Shown: positions 36,078 through 45,376 of the stretch, in pieces
How the letters are laid out: every line of letters starts with the position of its first letter
How positions within the stretch are numbered: the first letter of the stretch is position 1
From: a bacterium
GTDB taxonomy: Bacteria; Myxococcota_A; Bradymonadia; Bradymonadales; Bradymonadaceae
Direction: 5' to 3'
Assembly: GCA_030427705.1 (NCBI GenBank)
Contig: JAUIBR010000005.1
Location: 124,001-188,000, forward strand
Length of the DNA: 64,000 bases
Made by a program: the position numbers and the translations under genes
The notes under the pieces: model-generated
What the model saw: only the letters and a program-made list of their open reading frames with translations
The model's database searches: none
What the model was told of the DNA's origin: nothing

Positions 36078-36575
36078 CTACCCTAGGGACTTGAGCGCAG
36101 CGTCGTAGTTTGGCTCCTGGCCAATCTCTGGAACCTGTTCGGTGTAGATAACCGTGCCGTCAGTGTCGACGACGACAATGGCGCGGCTATACAACGTTTC
36201 GAACGGGCCATCTGCCAGCGTAACGCCGTAGTCCTCGCCAAACGATGACCGATATCCGGAAGCCATTTTTACATGGTTGATATCTTCCGCCTCTGAGAAT
36301 GACGCGTAGCGAAACGGCAGGTCCTTGCTCGCCAATAAAATCTCTGTGTTGTCGGCCTCGCCTGCGCGCTTTTCAAACGTCTTAGCGCTCAGAGAACACA
36401 CGCCTGTGTCCACGCTCGGGACGATGTTAAGAATCAAACGCTTGCCTGCAAAATCCTGCAGTTTCACGGCCTCAAGCTTGTTGTTGAGGAGCTCAAAGTC
36501 AGGCGCCTTTGCACCCACTTCGGGCAAGTTTCCTACGGTGTTTGTCGGATTACCACCAATCGTAATTGCAGCCAT
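36078..36575 (-). CDS. tpx: Thiol peroxidase (atypical, one Cys)
   Basis: ATG 36575 with GAAGGAC upstream gives a 165-residue protein of normal Tpx length. The peroxidatic site is PSVDTGVC (Cys60), with preceding GKRLILNIV and following SLSAKTF as in Tpx. The resolving cysteine expected in the LPFxxxRFC segment is replaced: the region reads LPFRYASF and the protein has no second Cys. It should reduce peroxides but would need an external thiol partner. It is divergent from the small basic exported protein gene. Confidence 0.9.
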   Translation of the reverse strand: MAAITIGGNPTNTVGNLPEVGAKAPDFELLNNKLEAVKLQDFAGKRLILNIVPSVDTGVCSLSAKTFEKRAGEADNTEILLASKDLPFRYASFSEAEDINHVKMASGYRSSFGEDYGVTLADGPFETLYSRAIVVVDTDGTVIYTEQVPEIGQEPNYDAALKSLG

Positions 36576-36692
36576 TTCATGTCCTTCATGTAATGAGAAT
36601 TCGCCAGAGTTTGTACGGCAATTCGATGCATGAGGTCTATCGAAGTTGCATAGCGAGCCCGCAAAAGTGCCTCTCGATCGAAAAAAAATCTC

Positions 36693-36713
36693 AACGCTTA
36701 AGGAACGCTTAAG
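36693..36713 (+). promoter_or_regulatory. Direct repeat of AACGCTTAAG with 11-base spacing
   Basis: AACGCTTAAG occurs at 36693-36702 and again at 36704-36713, one DNA turn apart, within the divergent tpx / basic-protein promoter region. Tandem sites with this spacing are typical of OmpR/PhoB-family response regulators. Which gene is controlled is open; the small basic protein starts 59 bases downstream. Confidence 0.45.
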
Positions 36714-36738
36714 AATCCATTCGTTGAAGCCTGTAGAG

Positions 36739-36753
36739 ACGGGAACGTCCCGT
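36739..36753 (+). promoter_or_regulatory. Perfect palindrome ACGGGA-ACG-TCCCGT in a leader
   Basis: Six-base perfect arms around ACG, ending seven bases before the strong AGGAGG (36761-36766). Could be an operator or a leader hairpin for the small basic protein. Confidence 0.35.
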
Positions 36754-36771
36754 GACTTACAGGAGGTCATC

Positions 36772-37191
36772 ATGACATCGATAAAGAAAAAGCTCGCAAT
36801 TGGATTCATCGGACTCATCACCGCAAGTTTCCTCTTCATAGGAAATGCGTCGGCGAGCCCACATGGTAAGAACACACAAACCACTACCTACACGAGTGTG
36901 GTCAAAGGAAAGCACGGCAAACGTTTGCTGCGCACCGTGACGATTACAAAGATCATCCGCAAAGGTCGGGTGGTTCGAACCACCCGCAACGTTTCGTACA
37001 AACCGATGCGTAAGATGCGACGTCACCACAAGAGTTGGTACCAGCCCTACCGCCCCGCGTTTGCAAAGCCGGCACTGGGCAAGCCCGCGCGTAAGAAGGT
37101 TCAGAAGCGCCAACCGGTCGTCCACAAAACTGTAGTCGTGAAAAACTCGCAACCTAATCGCGGCAAATCCAAAGGACGTAACCGTCGCTAG
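36772..37191 (+). CDS. Small basic exported protein
   Basis: ATG 36772 has an excellent AGGAGG. The product is 139 residues: signal peptide with KKK n-region and cleavage near ASA-SP, then a very basic mature part (many Arg/Lys, about 15 His/Trp/Tyr) with alternating TVTITKIIRKG strands and a disordered KPARKKVQKR-type tail. No family recognised. Such proteins can bind DNA, LPS or peptidoglycan. The regulated-looking promoter upstream and strong ribosome binding site suggest high, conditional expression. The stop is three bases from the convergent lipoprotein stop. Confidence 0.7.
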   Translation: MTSIKKKLAIGFIGLITASFLFIGNASASPHGKNTQTTTYTSVVKGKHGKRLLRTVTITKIIRKGRVVRTTRNVSYKPMRKMRRHHKSWYQPYRPAFAKPALGKPARKKVQKRQPVVHKTVVVKNSQPNRGKSKGRNRR

Positions 37192-37194
37192 TTG

Positions 37195-38022
37195 CTAGGG
37201 GCAGTCAACTTCCACCCCGGCCAAAACATAATTGGCTCGGATTACAGTGGGTAGAATCTCAGGGCGCGGTTTCGCGCCCTGAGTCGATTCTTGGAACTGA
37301 TTGTACTTCCGCTCGGTTTCGACGTACTCGCGCATCTCGTCCATTGAACATCCACGAAGGCACCGTGCCTTGCACATGTCTGTCTTGATGCGCTCGATAC
37401 CAGGACAGACACCAGCTTCGGTTGCAGCAACCGCCGCGAAGGTAATCTGATTCGGACTCCCGTCCGTCATCGACTCCGGCAATGACTCTCGAGAAAGAAC
37501 GTCACAAGCGAACTTCGTTGCCGCCGTAGAATCATGCAAAACGTACGATTTCAGATATCGATCGACACCCCATTGGTGCTTTTGCATGGTCTCCGCGTCT
37601 TTTGTAAGCACGTGGAGCCCCTTAACTGTCAGACGAGGTTCGTCACGGATGCGAATCAAACGAGACTTCTCGAGTTCCTGCCACAAAACAGGGTCATCAC
37701 CCAATCGCCCTTTGAGATCCTCGGCTAACTTCGCTCGCGTTTCCTCCGGAAGGCGTGAAAACGCGTGACCAACAACCGGTTCGACTTGCGACACCAAAAG
37801 TTCATGAGCCGCGGATGCTGCCTCCTTTGCTGGCATCGTCTCCAGTTCCTTTAAGATTTTCGCGCGTTCGGAGTCGTCGTACTCGAACATGGTCTTGGCT
37901 GGTGCAGCTGCGTAACGCTCGACGAAGCTCAGCTTCTTGGCGGGTTCTGCTTTGACTTCAGCAGGCTTCTTTTCGCACGCGACCACGAAGACTAGCGATA
38001 TAAACAGAAGGAGTCTCAACAT
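37195..38022 (-). CDS. Hypothetical lipoprotein at the end of the molybdenum hydroxylase operon
   Basis: ATG 38022 gives a lipoprotein signal ending VVAC (Cys16); a TTG start 15 bases upstream is also possible. The mature 259 residues are helical (HEAT-like pairs around 60-130) with a Cys-rich region near 200-225 (CKARCLRGCSMDEMREY). No family recognised. It starts 27 bases after the cytochrome c stop in the same direction, so it is probably the last gene of the operon and may be an envelope partner. Confidence 0.65.
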   Translation of the reverse strand: MLRLLLFISLVFVVACEKKPAEVKAEPAKKLSFVERYAAAPAKTMFEYDDSERAKILKELETMPAKEAASAAHELLVSQVEPVVGHAFSRLPEETRAKLAEDLKGRLGDDPVLWQELEKSRLIRIRDEPRLTVKGLHVLTKDAETMQKHQWGVDRYLKSYVLHDSTAATKFACDVLSRESLPESMTDGSPNQITFAAVAATEAGVCPGIERIKTDMCKARCLRGCSMDEMREYVETERKYNQFQESTQGAKPRPEILPTVIRANYVLAGVEVDCP

Positions 38023-38049
38023 CGGATCATCCAGCAAAGGAACGCACTT

Positions 38050-38721
38050 TTATGGGCATGCTCCGCCGGAGTCCACCCACGTTTGAAACGCAGCGACGAA
38101 CTGCTCATGAGACAGTGGCGGCTTGGTGCGGTCTCCGCCTGGGTTCCAACCCCACAGTACCAGCGCGTCGTGGCTGACATGTTCCAACAAAGCTGCCAGG
38201 TCTTTCCCGCCTGTGTCTTTGGGTCGTTTGAGCTGTTCGCAAAGTTGAGTGGGCGTCAGTCCTTCAAAGATCATCGGCGTATCTTCCGGCGGAAGGTGCC
38301 AATTCGGCGCGCCAGGAGGACCACCTACAATACCGATTTCGTCGCTGTTTTGTGTGGCGTGACAGGCACTGCACTCCAGCCCAGCAGCCTCGCTCTTGCG
38401 AGAGATGTTCATCGCGTGCGGACGGCTTTCGTCTGTCTGCAACGGACGATCCCCTGTTGGATGACAGTTCATGCAACGAGGGTGCTGCAACACTTGGGCT
38501 ATGTTTACGAACGCCGCCGCGCCCGACTTTGCATCCACCGTCGGAGCCTTCTGAGGTGCCAAATTCGTCGTCCCGTTGGTGTTGTTTGTGAGATTCGAGG
38601 CTTGCGTCTTTTCAGGCATCTGCGACTTGCTATCTTCCGCCGACACAAACCCAATTCCGACCAAGACAAGAACAGGGACCAAGCCGAGCGTCCCCAAGAA
38701 ACTTCCATTTGATGTCTTCAT
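38050..38721 (-). CDS. Diheme c-type cytochrome, periplasmic
   Basis: ATG 38721 overlaps the stop of the molybdopterin subunit gene and is preceded by AGGAGGGAG. A signal peptide ends near SAED; an Asn/Thr-rich linker (41-55) follows. Two heme sites are seen: CMNCH (83-87) and CSACH (117-121). As the third gene of the hydroxylase unit it is the likely electron acceptor, linking substrate hydroxylation to the respiratory chain. The spacing of the two CxxCH sites and the large C-terminal part are unlike classical small cytochromes. Confidence 0.85.
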   Translation of the reverse strand: MKTSNGSFLGTLGLVPVLVLVGIGFVSAEDSKSQMPEKTQASNLTNNTNGTTNLAPQKAPTVDAKSGAAAFVNIAQVLQHPRCMNCHPTGDRPLQTDESRPHAMNISRKSEAAGLECSACHATQNSDEIGIVGGPPGAPNWHLPPEDTPMIFEGLTPTQLCEQLKRPKDTGGKDLAALLEHVSHDALVLWGWNPGGDRTKPPLSHEQFVAAFQTWVDSGGACP

Positions 38722-40973
38722 TTGGCTCCCTCCTTGTCCCACGCATCCTGCATCGGCATCGAGCGCAGACGCACACCAGTCGCCTGATACAAGGCATTCG
38801 ACAGCGCAGGCGCCACCGGCGGCAAACCAGGTTCACCGACACCAGTTGGGTCCTCACCGCTGTTCACGATTGCGACTTCGATCTTCGGAGATTCAAACAT
38901 CCGAATCATTGGATAGCTGTCGAAGTTGCCTTGCTGCACAACTCCGTCTTTGAGTTCGATCTTCTGATCGATCGCTGCCGATAACCCAAAGACAATTCCG
39001 CCCTCCATCTGTGCGTGCACGACATCCGGATTGATGGCGATGCCACAATCCACCGCGCACCAGACCTTCCGAACTTTGATTCGCCCATCCACGATGCCCG
39101 CCTCAACCACTTCGGCGACGTACGTGCCGAACGACTTGTGAACCGCAATTCCTCGGCCCCATCCGTCTTCCACGGGCTCGCCCCAATTCGACATCTCGGC
39201 CACCTTGTTCAGCACGGCGAGGTCACGAGGCGAGTCTTTGATTAAGTCGCGACGGAACGTATATGGGTCCTTTTTTGCCGCAATCGCCAGCTCATCCATG
39301 AATACTTCTTTCATGAATCCATTGAACGAGTGACCGACGGAGCGCCAAAACATCACAGGCAACGACGTCTTCACCGGGGTGTACTCGACCCGGACGTTCG
39401 GAATGGCGTAGGGAATCTTGGTCACGCCCTCCGTAGCCAAGAAGTCTGCGAAGGACCCGGTTTCCAAGAACCCCACGCCTGCCCTGACCATCAGCCTTTT
39501 TCCAATAGTTGGAATCCACTCCGGATACATCGCACCCATCATCGAAGACATGTCTCGGAAGATAGACTGAGACACACCATGATAGCTATAGGCGAGCACG
39601 TTCCCGCGCTTGTCGATGGCACCTCTCATGCGCGCGACGGCTTGCGGTCGGTAGTACCCGGCTTGCGTGTCGTACTCGCGTGTCCAAATCACCCGAACGG
39701 GCTTGTCCACGCGTTTGGCGATCATCGCTGCCTCGCAGGCGAAATCCGGAGCCGCCTTACGACCAAAACCGCCGCCCAACATGGGGGTCTCAACCTTCAC
39801 ATCGGACATATCCACGCCGACCACGCGGGCAACGCCCTCGGCGATGATGGTTGGGGATTGATTGGGCGTCCAAACGCGCACGTCGTCTTCCCGCACCCAG
39901 ACGATTGCGTTCTGCGTTTCCATGGGCGCATGGGCCAGAAATGGTGCATCGAAAACAACGTCAACCACGGTCACATCGTCTCGTTCCAAAGCGTCGTCGA
40001 CGTCGCCCTCGGCTTCCAACGTATGCGTGCCCGACTCCTCCAGCTGCTTTATCTGGTCACGCATCATTGCGTCTGAATTCAAACCGTTGAGAAGGCCCCC
40101 GGACCACTCCACTTTGACCGTGGCTGCCGCGGCTCGTGCCTGCCAGTACTTCTTAGCGACCACCGCGACGCCGCGCTCAAAGGCGAAGACGTCCAACACA
40201 CCGGTCATCTTTTTGGCCTCTACCGCGTCAAAGCTCGATGCCTGAGCACCCATGGTGGGCGGATGAATCACGTATGCGTTGTGAAGATCTTCAAGCCGGA
40301 CATCGGCCCCAAACACTGCGCGTCCAGTCACCTTGTCGAAGGCGTCTGTGCGCGTCACTCGGCTCCCAATCAGATTGAACTCGCCCGGTTTTTTCAGTTT
40401 GGGATTTTCAACTAACGGGATGGACGCCGCCGTTTTTGACAACTCTCCGTAGGTGAGTTTCCGACCGTCGGTGTGAATGACCGCGCCGGCCTTCGCCGTA
40501 CATTCGCTGGCTGATACGCCCCACGTCTTTGCGGCTGCAAGCACCAACATCTCGCGCGCGCAGGCTCCCGCGGTTCGCATGGGTACCCAGTTTTCTGGCG
40601 TGCTGGACGAGCCGCCAGTGATCTGCATTCCGGCAGACGTCTCGATTGCGGCTTCGCCAACACTGGTACGGAACTCGTTTTTTGCGGTGTGAAACGGCTC
40701 AATCTTCTCGAGCGGGACTTCCAACTCCTCCGCGATCATTGCGGCAGCACCGGTCATCACCCCCTGTCCCATCTCGCTCTTGTTCATGGCGAGGAACACA
40801 CGGTCATCTGGCGTAATGGTAAGGAAGACGTTGGGCGAGAAACGCCCTGAGGCGCCCGCAATATCCTCCATTCGGACCTGTTGCGGATTCGCGCAACCTG
40901 GCGTGATACCAAGTAATAGACCGCCTGAACTGAGGGCCGCGAGCTGTAGGAAAGTTCGTCTATCGAGACTCAT
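38718..40973 (-). CDS. Tat-exported molybdopterin-binding subunit of a xanthine-dehydrogenase-family hydroxylase (IorB-like)
   Basis: ATG 40973 overlaps the stop of the 2Fe-2S gene (ATGA). The product is 751 residues with a twin-arginine signal ([10 protein letters not shown]). Cofactor motifs of the IorB/aldehyde oxidase group are present: [13 protein letters not shown] (MPT contact) and [14 protein letters not shown] near the C-terminus with the catalytic Glu. It is the single-polypeptide L-subunit type that pairs with a separate small Fe-S subunit and needs no FAD subunit. Substrate could be an aldehyde or N-heterocycle; the sequence does not tell. Export in complex with the small subunit through Tat is expected. 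Confidence 0.92.
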   Translation of the reverse strand: MSLDRRTFLQLAALSSGGLLLGITPGCANPQQVRMEDIAGASGRFSPNVFLTITPDDRVFLAMNKSEMGQGVMTGAAAMIAEELEVPLEKIEPFHTAKNEFRTSVGEAAIETSAGMQITGGSSSTPENWVPMRTAGACAREMLVLAAAKTWGVSASECTAKAGAVIHTDGRKLTYGELSKTAASIPLVENPKLKKPGEFNLIGSRVTRTDAFDKVTGRAVFGADVRLEDLHNAYVIHPPTMGAQASSFDAVEAKKMTGVLDVFAFERGVAVVAKKYWQARAAAATVKVEWSGGLLNGLNSDAMMRDQIKQLEESGTHTLEAEGDVDDALERDDVTVVDVVFDAPFLAHAPMETQNAIVWVREDDVRVWTPNQSPTIIAEGVARVVGVDMSDVKVETPMLGGGFGRKAAPDFACEAAMIAKRVDKPVRVIWTREYDTQAGYYRPQAVARMRGAIDKRGNVLAYSYHGVSQSIFRDMSSMMGAMYPEWIPTIGKRLMVRAGVGFLETGSFADFLATEGVTKIPYAIPNVRVEYTPVKTSLPVMFWRSVGHSFNGFMKEVFMDELAIAAKKDPYTFRRDLIKDSPRDLAVLNKVAEMSNWGEPVEDGWGRGIAVHKSFGTYVAEVVEAGIVDGRIKVRKVWCAVDCGIAINPDVVHAQMEGGIVFGLSAAIDQKIELKDGVVQQGNFDSYPMIRMFESPKIEVAIVNSGEDPTGVGEPGLPPVAPALSNALYQATGVRLRSMPMQDAWDKEGAK

Positions 40974-41440
40974 TTCGGCTCCTCCATGGCATTCGCCGCC
41001 CGCTTGATGGCCTTTCGAATTCGGGGATAGGTCCCGCATCGGCAGATATTGCCGGACATCGCTGCGTCGATATCCTCGTCGGTAACCGTCTTGCCCTTCT
41101 TTGCCAGCAACGCCACCGCTGCCATGATTTGGCCGGATTGACAAAACCCGCACTGCGGCACGTTCTCTTCGACCCACGCCGCTTGAACCGGATGCAGTGT
41201 TCCGTCGGTCGCCTCAAGCCCTTCAATCGTCGTGATGGGCTTGTCCTGCACGCTAGAAACTGCGGTTACACAACTACGTTTCGGCTTTCCGTCCACGTGG
41301 ACCGTGCATGCACCGCATAGTGCTTTGCCACAGCCAAACTTGGTACCAGTTAGGCCAACCTCTTCACGAATCACCCACAAGAGTGGCGTATCGTCTGGGA
41401 CATCAACCGTGACCTGCTTTCCATTTATCAACAGTTTCAT
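40970..41440 (-). CDS. 2Fe-2S small subunit of the molybdenum hydroxylase (IorA-like)
   Basis: A 156-residue protein with two [2Fe-2S] clusters: plant-type ferredoxin ligands [12 protein letters not shown] (37-48) with Cys57, and the C-terminal CGFC (97-100) and CRC (133-135) ligands. It shuttles electrons from the Mo cofactor to the cytochrome. It has no signal peptide, so it would travel out bound to the Tat-tagged large subunit. It lies 8 bases after the exported barrel-like protein gene. Confidence 0.95.
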   Translation of the reverse strand: MKLLINGKQVTVDVPDDTPLLWVIREEVGLTGTKFGCGKALCGACTVHVDGKPKRSCVTAVSSVQDKPITTIEGLEATDGTLHPVQAAWVEENVPQCGFCQSGQIMAAVALLAKKGKTVTDEDIDAAMSGNICRCGTYPRIRKAIKRAANAMEEPK

Positions 41441-41448
41441 CTGACTAC

Positions 41449-41961
41449 CTATCGTGCGATGTCGGGGGTTGGCGTCGAATTCCAGAACGGCATTTTCAAG
41501 AGCAGCCCAATCTGGACGACGTGTTCGGCGGTTTGGGAGTTCGGCCAGATTCCATAGCGGCCAAACAACGCAAAACCGCCCATCCCTAGTAACGCTCTCG
41601 CGTGATACCCAATCTCGGGGCTGTCTTCTTCTCCGTCTCGACCAAAACGGAACGCAACTCCGCCATCAAGACCAAAGAGTGCGTAACCAATCTCCGGGCC
41701 GACGGACACGGTTGCCGCGCTGTGCCCGAAGTCATAGAGACCGTCGGCATACAGCCCGCCCCACAGGCCTTCCTTTAGCCAGACCAGACTCATCTCGCCG
41801 CCAACGAATCCACCGCCACCGGGGCTGCCGAACGAACCGCCACCGGTGAGTCCACCCAGCACGAACGCCTCGGCGTCGTTTCCAAAAGAATACGCCGTGT
41901 CCTGCGCATAGGCCGGCGCCGCAAACGTCAGCGCTACGATAAATGGGATGAAGAATTTCAA
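41449..41961 (-). CDS. Small exported glycine-rich beta protein, outer-membrane-barrel-like
   Basis: A 170-residue protein with signal peptide ending AYA-QD. The mature part is Gly/aromatic-rich with alternating strands ([42 protein letters not shown]) as in small outer-membrane beta barrels. No family recognised. Its ATG overlaps the stop of mocA (ATGA) and it precedes the 2Fe-2S gene by 8 bases, so it belongs to the operon: possibly a porin or channel for the hydroxylase substrate. Confidence 0.65.
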   Translation of the reverse strand: MKFFIPFIVALTFAAPAYAQDTAYSFGNDAEAFVLGGLTGGGSFGSPGGGGFVGGEMSLVWLKEGLWGGLYADGLYDFGHSAATVSVGPEIGYALFGLDGGVAFRFGRDGEEDSPEIGYHARALLGMGGFALFGRYGIWPNSQTAEHVVQIGLLLKMPFWNSTPTPDIAR

Positions 41962-42527
41962 TGGTGGCTCCTTTGTAGAGCTTTAACATCTTCCTCGGAG
42001 TCGATGTCGAGCGCAGCATTGGGCATTGGGACGTGCTCCGTCTTAGAGTCAGGACTCCGAATCAAGTCGCGAGCACCACGGTCGCCTTCCAAACGAAGAA
42101 GGTCCGCGAAAACGCTGTTGTCGAAACAAGCCGGAATCCCAACGACATCGTCATACTCGGCCGCCGCGATCTTCGTCTCTGGGTCGTCCAAACCGTCTAC
42201 CAGACGTGTCAAGTCGTCCGCCGTCACGAAGGGTTGGTCGCAGGCAATGACGACGACCCGAGACGCATTTAGCTCAAGGGCACGAGCCACGCCGATCCGG
42301 ATTGAAGTGGCCATGCCGTCCGCCCAATCGGCGTTCTGGACCGCGTACTGCGGGAACAAGTTCGCGATCTCAGGTTCGGCACCGCAGACAACGACAGGCT
42401 CCAAGTCCGCATTCAGCGACGTTGTCACAGCTCTCTCGATCAGCGTCTTCCCTTCGAATTGGAGTAACTGCTTCGGACGACCGAGGCGTTTAGACTGCCC
42501 AGCCGCGAGTATGACTGCGACGTTCAC
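41958..42527 (-). CDS. mocA: Molybdenum cofactor cytidylyltransferase MocA-like
   Basis: A 189-residue nucleotidyltransferase with LAAGQSKRLGRPKQLL (N-terminal NTP-binding loop) and ACDQPF (metal-binding Asp), the MobA/MocA layout. MocA makes the MCD form of the cofactor used by xanthine-dehydrogenase-family enzymes, fitting its place in this operon. The ATG overlaps the xdhC stop (ATGA) and its stop overlaps the next gene. Confidence 0.9.
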   Translation of the reverse strand: MNVAVILAAGQSKRLGRPKQLLQFEGKTLIERAVTTSLNADLEPVVVCGAEPEIANLFPQYAVQNADWADGMATSIRIGVARALELNASRVVVIACDQPFVTADDLTRLVDGLDDPETKIAAAEYDDVVGIPACFDNSVFADLLRLEGDRGARDLIRSPDSKTEHVPMPNAALDIDSEEDVKALQRSHH

Positions 42528-43657
42528 GAAGCCTCCTGAATCAGATCTTCGATTCGAATTCGTGCATGTTCTTCGTGAATCGTCAGTGCCTGCGAGTTAC
42601 GTAGCAAACCCGCTTCTGCGGCGTTCTTGCCAGCAACGACGCCCGCCATCACCGAGAGCGCAACCTCTTCAGGCGAGTCTGAGGCAAGGTCGATCCCAAT
42701 CGGCGTCTGAAGCTTGATAAGAGCGTCAACTTCGGGCATTCGCCCCTGTTCCTTCAACGCCCGGATGATACCCACTGTCCGACTGCGCGGCCCCATCAGT
42801 CCCACCCATGGCGCCGCCGAATCGATGAATTGCGGCAGCAACAGGACATCGTCGTCAAAGTTGTGCGTCATCATGGCAACGTATGTTTGCGAAGTGACGT
42901 TGACGTGCCCGAACAGGTGTTGCGGCTCAACACAAACGACCTCTGCGCCAGGGAATCGATCGTGTGTAGCTAGCGCCGGCCACTTGTCTACAACTGTCAC
43001 ATCCCAATCCATTGACCGTGCGATGGCGGCCAACGGACGGGCGTCATCTCCGGCGCCAACGATTAACAGCTCTGCTGGCGGCGCGATGAACTCAACGAGG
43101 CAAACTACATCCTGCTCATCGATGGTGATCGTGACTGATTTGGGACGCCGCCAAGACTCGCTCTCTGACAACAAAATCCCGATTTCATCTTCGAGCGGCT
43201 TGAGCGCCTCGTCGATGTGGAATCCGCCTGAGGTCCGCCATGCGCGCGTCCCAGGTGCAACAGCCTGACCGGCATACACGGTCAACAAAGCCAGGCATTC
43301 ACGCTTCGTTGTGACTTCTTGCATCAGGTCTAGGACACCACCGGGCACAACCCGCTCCAACAGGAGCTCCACGATTCCATCGCAGCCCGAACCGTATTTT
43401 CCTCGGGGATTCAGTTCGTCTCCGCGGGTGTCATACAAGACCGTTTGAGGTCCCTCGGCTGTCCAATCGAAAGCATGACGAGCGACGTCTTTGTCCAAGC
43501 ATCCGCCGCTGATCATGCCTGTTCGCGAGCCATCGGGGGAAATCAGAACACGTGCCCCCGGACGCCGATACGCTGAGCCACGGACGTCGACCACCGTTCC
43601 CAAAACGTGAACGCCCGGCTTCGCTCGCCCCTCTAAAATCGCCTTAAGTTGAGACAT
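42524..43657 (-). CDS. xdhC: XdhC/CoxF-family maturation factor
   Basis: ATG 43657 opens a 377-residue protein; an in-frame start upstream at 43693 is weaker. The N-terminal part has GSAYRRPGARVLIS and GMISGGCLDKDV (family cysteine), and the C-terminal half a Rossmann fold LLIVGAGDDARPLAA. XdhC-type proteins insert the sulfurated Mo cofactor into the hydroxylase. It is the first gene of the operon and is divergent from a Cys-rich lipoprotein gene. Confidence 0.92.
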   Translation of the reverse strand: MSQLKAILEGRAKPGVHVLGTVVDVRGSAYRRPGARVLISPDGSRTGMISGGCLDKDVARHAFDWTAEGPQTVLYDTRGDELNPRGKYGSGCDGIVELLLERVVPGGVLDLMQEVTTKRECLALLTVYAGQAVAPGTRAWRTSGGFHIDEALKPLEDEIGILLSESESWRRPKSVTITIDEQDVVCLVEFIAPPAELLIVGAGDDARPLAAIARSMDWDVTVVDKWPALATHDRFPGAEVVCVEPQHLFGHVNVTSQTYVAMMTHNFDDDVLLLPQFIDSAAPWVGLMGPRSRTVGIIRALKEQGRMPEVDALIKLQTPIGIDLASDSPEEVALSVMAGVVAGKNAAEAGLLRNSQALTIHEEHARIRIEDLIQEAS

Positions 43658-43770
43658 TTTACGTGTGAGTTTGCACTGTGTTTTACACGACACCTGTGAC
43701 CATTTCTACGTTGGATGTCGTGCGATGCGTTTGGTTGTGCGAGATCGAACGGGCGCAGAATTGGCAGTTT

Positions 43771-43779
43771 TGATACAAT
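43771..43779 (+). promoter_or_regulatory. Extended -10 promoter element
   Basis: TG-A-TACAAT matches an extended -10 (five of six for TATAAT) 32 bases before ATG 43811, with the Shine-Dalgarno GGAG at 43801 in the right place. No good -35 is needed for this class and none is visible. Confidence 0.4.
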
Positions 43780-43810
43780 CCAACCAATCGAGGATTCAAA
43801 GGAGTTGGGT

Positions 43811-45343
43811 ATGTTGCGAGTAGTGGCGCTGATATTCGTTTTGATGTTCGTTTCGGCGTGTGAGTTCGATGCTCGCAACGATTTGATGTGTTCCGATGGT
43901 GACACACGTCTAGGGCAGGAATGTGTGAACGGCTTCTGGGTCAACACAGCGAACAATTCGAACAACGCCAACAATTCGAACAACGCCAACAATTCGAACA
44001 ACGTCAATAACGTCAATAACTCGAACAACGTCAACAATTCGAACAACATGATGGATATGGCGTCGGATATGACTGCGTCGGATATGGGTCAGGACATGCC
44101 CAACGACATGGATATGTGTGTCCCTGAGACCGATCCTGATTTCTGCACTCGTCTGGGCCTGAACTGCGACATGGTCACGGCCATGGACAACTGCATGATG
44201 GAGCGCACCGTCAACTGCGGCGCGTGCACTGCACCTGCAACATGTGCCGGAGGCGGCACGCCGAACGTGTGCGGATGTGACGCCCAGACCGATGTCGACT
44301 TCTGCACAGCAAACGGTGCGGAATGCGGCATGGTGACTGCAATGGATGACTGCAACCAGATGCGCACCGTGGATTGTGGGACCTGCACTGGCTGCACTCC
44401 CTGCGCAGCGCCCGATACCTGCGCAGGCGGAGGAACGGCCAACATCTGCGGATGCACGCCTCAATCGGATGCGGAGTTCTGCGCTGCTCAGAACGCAGAT
44501 TGCGGCCTTGTGAGCGGCACTGACAACTGCGGGCTCACGCGCACCGATGTCGATTGCGGCACGTGCAACGGCCTCGACACGTGCGGTGGCGGCGGGACAG
44601 CAAACCAATGCGGTTGTGGAGACGACGCAGCACTATGTGCATCGCTGGGAACAAACTGCGATGCCGTCGATGTCACGAACCTCTGTTCAAACAAGACGTC
44701 CATCATGTGTGGAACCTGCAACGCACCGGAAACCTGTGGCGCGGTGAACGCGAATCAATGCGGTTGCGACGTTAGCGCGTGCGACGCATTTTCCTGCGGA
44801 ACGACGACGCCAACAGGATGCTCAAACACGGTCGACTGCGGAATGTGCGGTGCAAGCCAGACTTGTGACAACAATGTATGTATCTGCAACGACTGCAGCG
44901 ACGCTGCATGCATGGAGGGACAACGGTGCAGCGATACCGACACCACACGTTTCTGTGACGCCGGTCAAACCTGCTGTAACCCGAGTTCGAATGGCACCTT
45001 GTGTTTCCAAAACGGAATTGATTGTGGCACCGCCACCATCACCGACAATTGCGGAATCACGCGTGACATCGACTGCGGCGGTTGTCAGGGCGATGCCGTC
45101 TGCGGTTTGCTTACGCCAAACGTTTGTGGCTGCGATACGAGCGCATGCGGACAATTCTCGTGTGGAACGATCCAGCCGTTTGGCTGCGCCAACACAATCG
45201 ACTGCGGTGGTTGTGGCGCATCGCAAACATGCAACGGCACCTTCGACATCTGCGTATGTAGCGATTGTACCGACCCGGCATGCTCGGTGGGCCAAGTCTG
45301 TGGCCCATTTGTGGAATGCCAGGCAAACGGCAGCTGCCAGTAG
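43811..45343 (+). CDS. Asn-linker Cys-rich lipoprotein
   Basis: GGAG precedes ATG 43811. The signal peptide ends in VSAC (Cys17). Residues 45-79 are an Asn-rich linker, followed by Met/Asp-rich sequence. The rest (about 100-510) is Cys-rich: first ~50-residue repeats with C-x-P-xT...CGxCTxPxTCAGGG...CGC, then variants with CGTTTPTGCSNTVDCGMCGASQTC. Disulfide-rich surface protein of unknown function, the same general class as the 7-12 kb pair and the 23.5 kb protein but with a different repeat. Confidence 0.8.
   Translation: MLRVVALIFVLMFVSACEFDARNDLMCSDGDTRLGQECVNGFWVNTANNSNNANNSNNANNSNNVNNVNNSNNVNNSNNMMDMASDMTASDMGQDMPNDMDMCVPETDPDFCTRLGLNCDMVTAMDNCMMERTVNCGACTAPATCAGGGTPNVCGCDAQTDVDFCTANGAECGMVTAMDDCNQMRTVDCGTCTGCTPCAAPDTCAGGGTANICGCTPQSDAEFCAAQNADCGLVSGTDNCGLTRTDVDCGTCNGLDTCGGGGTANQCGCGDDAALCASLGTNCDAVDVTNLCSNKTSIMCGTCNAPETCGAVNANQCGCDVSACDAFSCGTTTPTGCSNTVDCGMCGASQTCDNNVCICNDCSDAACMEGQRCSDTDTTRFCDAGQTCCNPSSNGTLCFQNGIDCGTATITDNCGITRDIDCGGCQGDAVCGLLTPNVCGCDTSACGQFSCGTIQPFGCANTIDCGGCGASQTCNGTFDICVCSDCTDPACSVGQVCGPFVECQANGSCQ
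43943..44047 (+). repeat. Asn-rich linker coding repeat
   Basis: Tandem 9-base AAC-NNC-type units encode NNS/NNA/NNV; AAT and TCG codons appear more often than in the other linkers. Confidence 0.85.
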
Positions 45344-45376
45344 GACTTTTCAAATCGATTCTGCTATGAAGCCGCC

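Noticed and set aside
39330-40076. Plus-strand open frame of 248 residues
   Set aside because: It lies antisense to the molybdopterin subunit and gives His/Arg-rich sequence without motif.
43778-43810. Hairpin ATCCAAC/GTTGGGT over the ribosome binding site of the lipoprotein at 43811
   Set aside because: The left arm lies over the proposed -10 (43774-43779) and upstream of the expected transcript start, so both cannot be right; the promoter is better supported.
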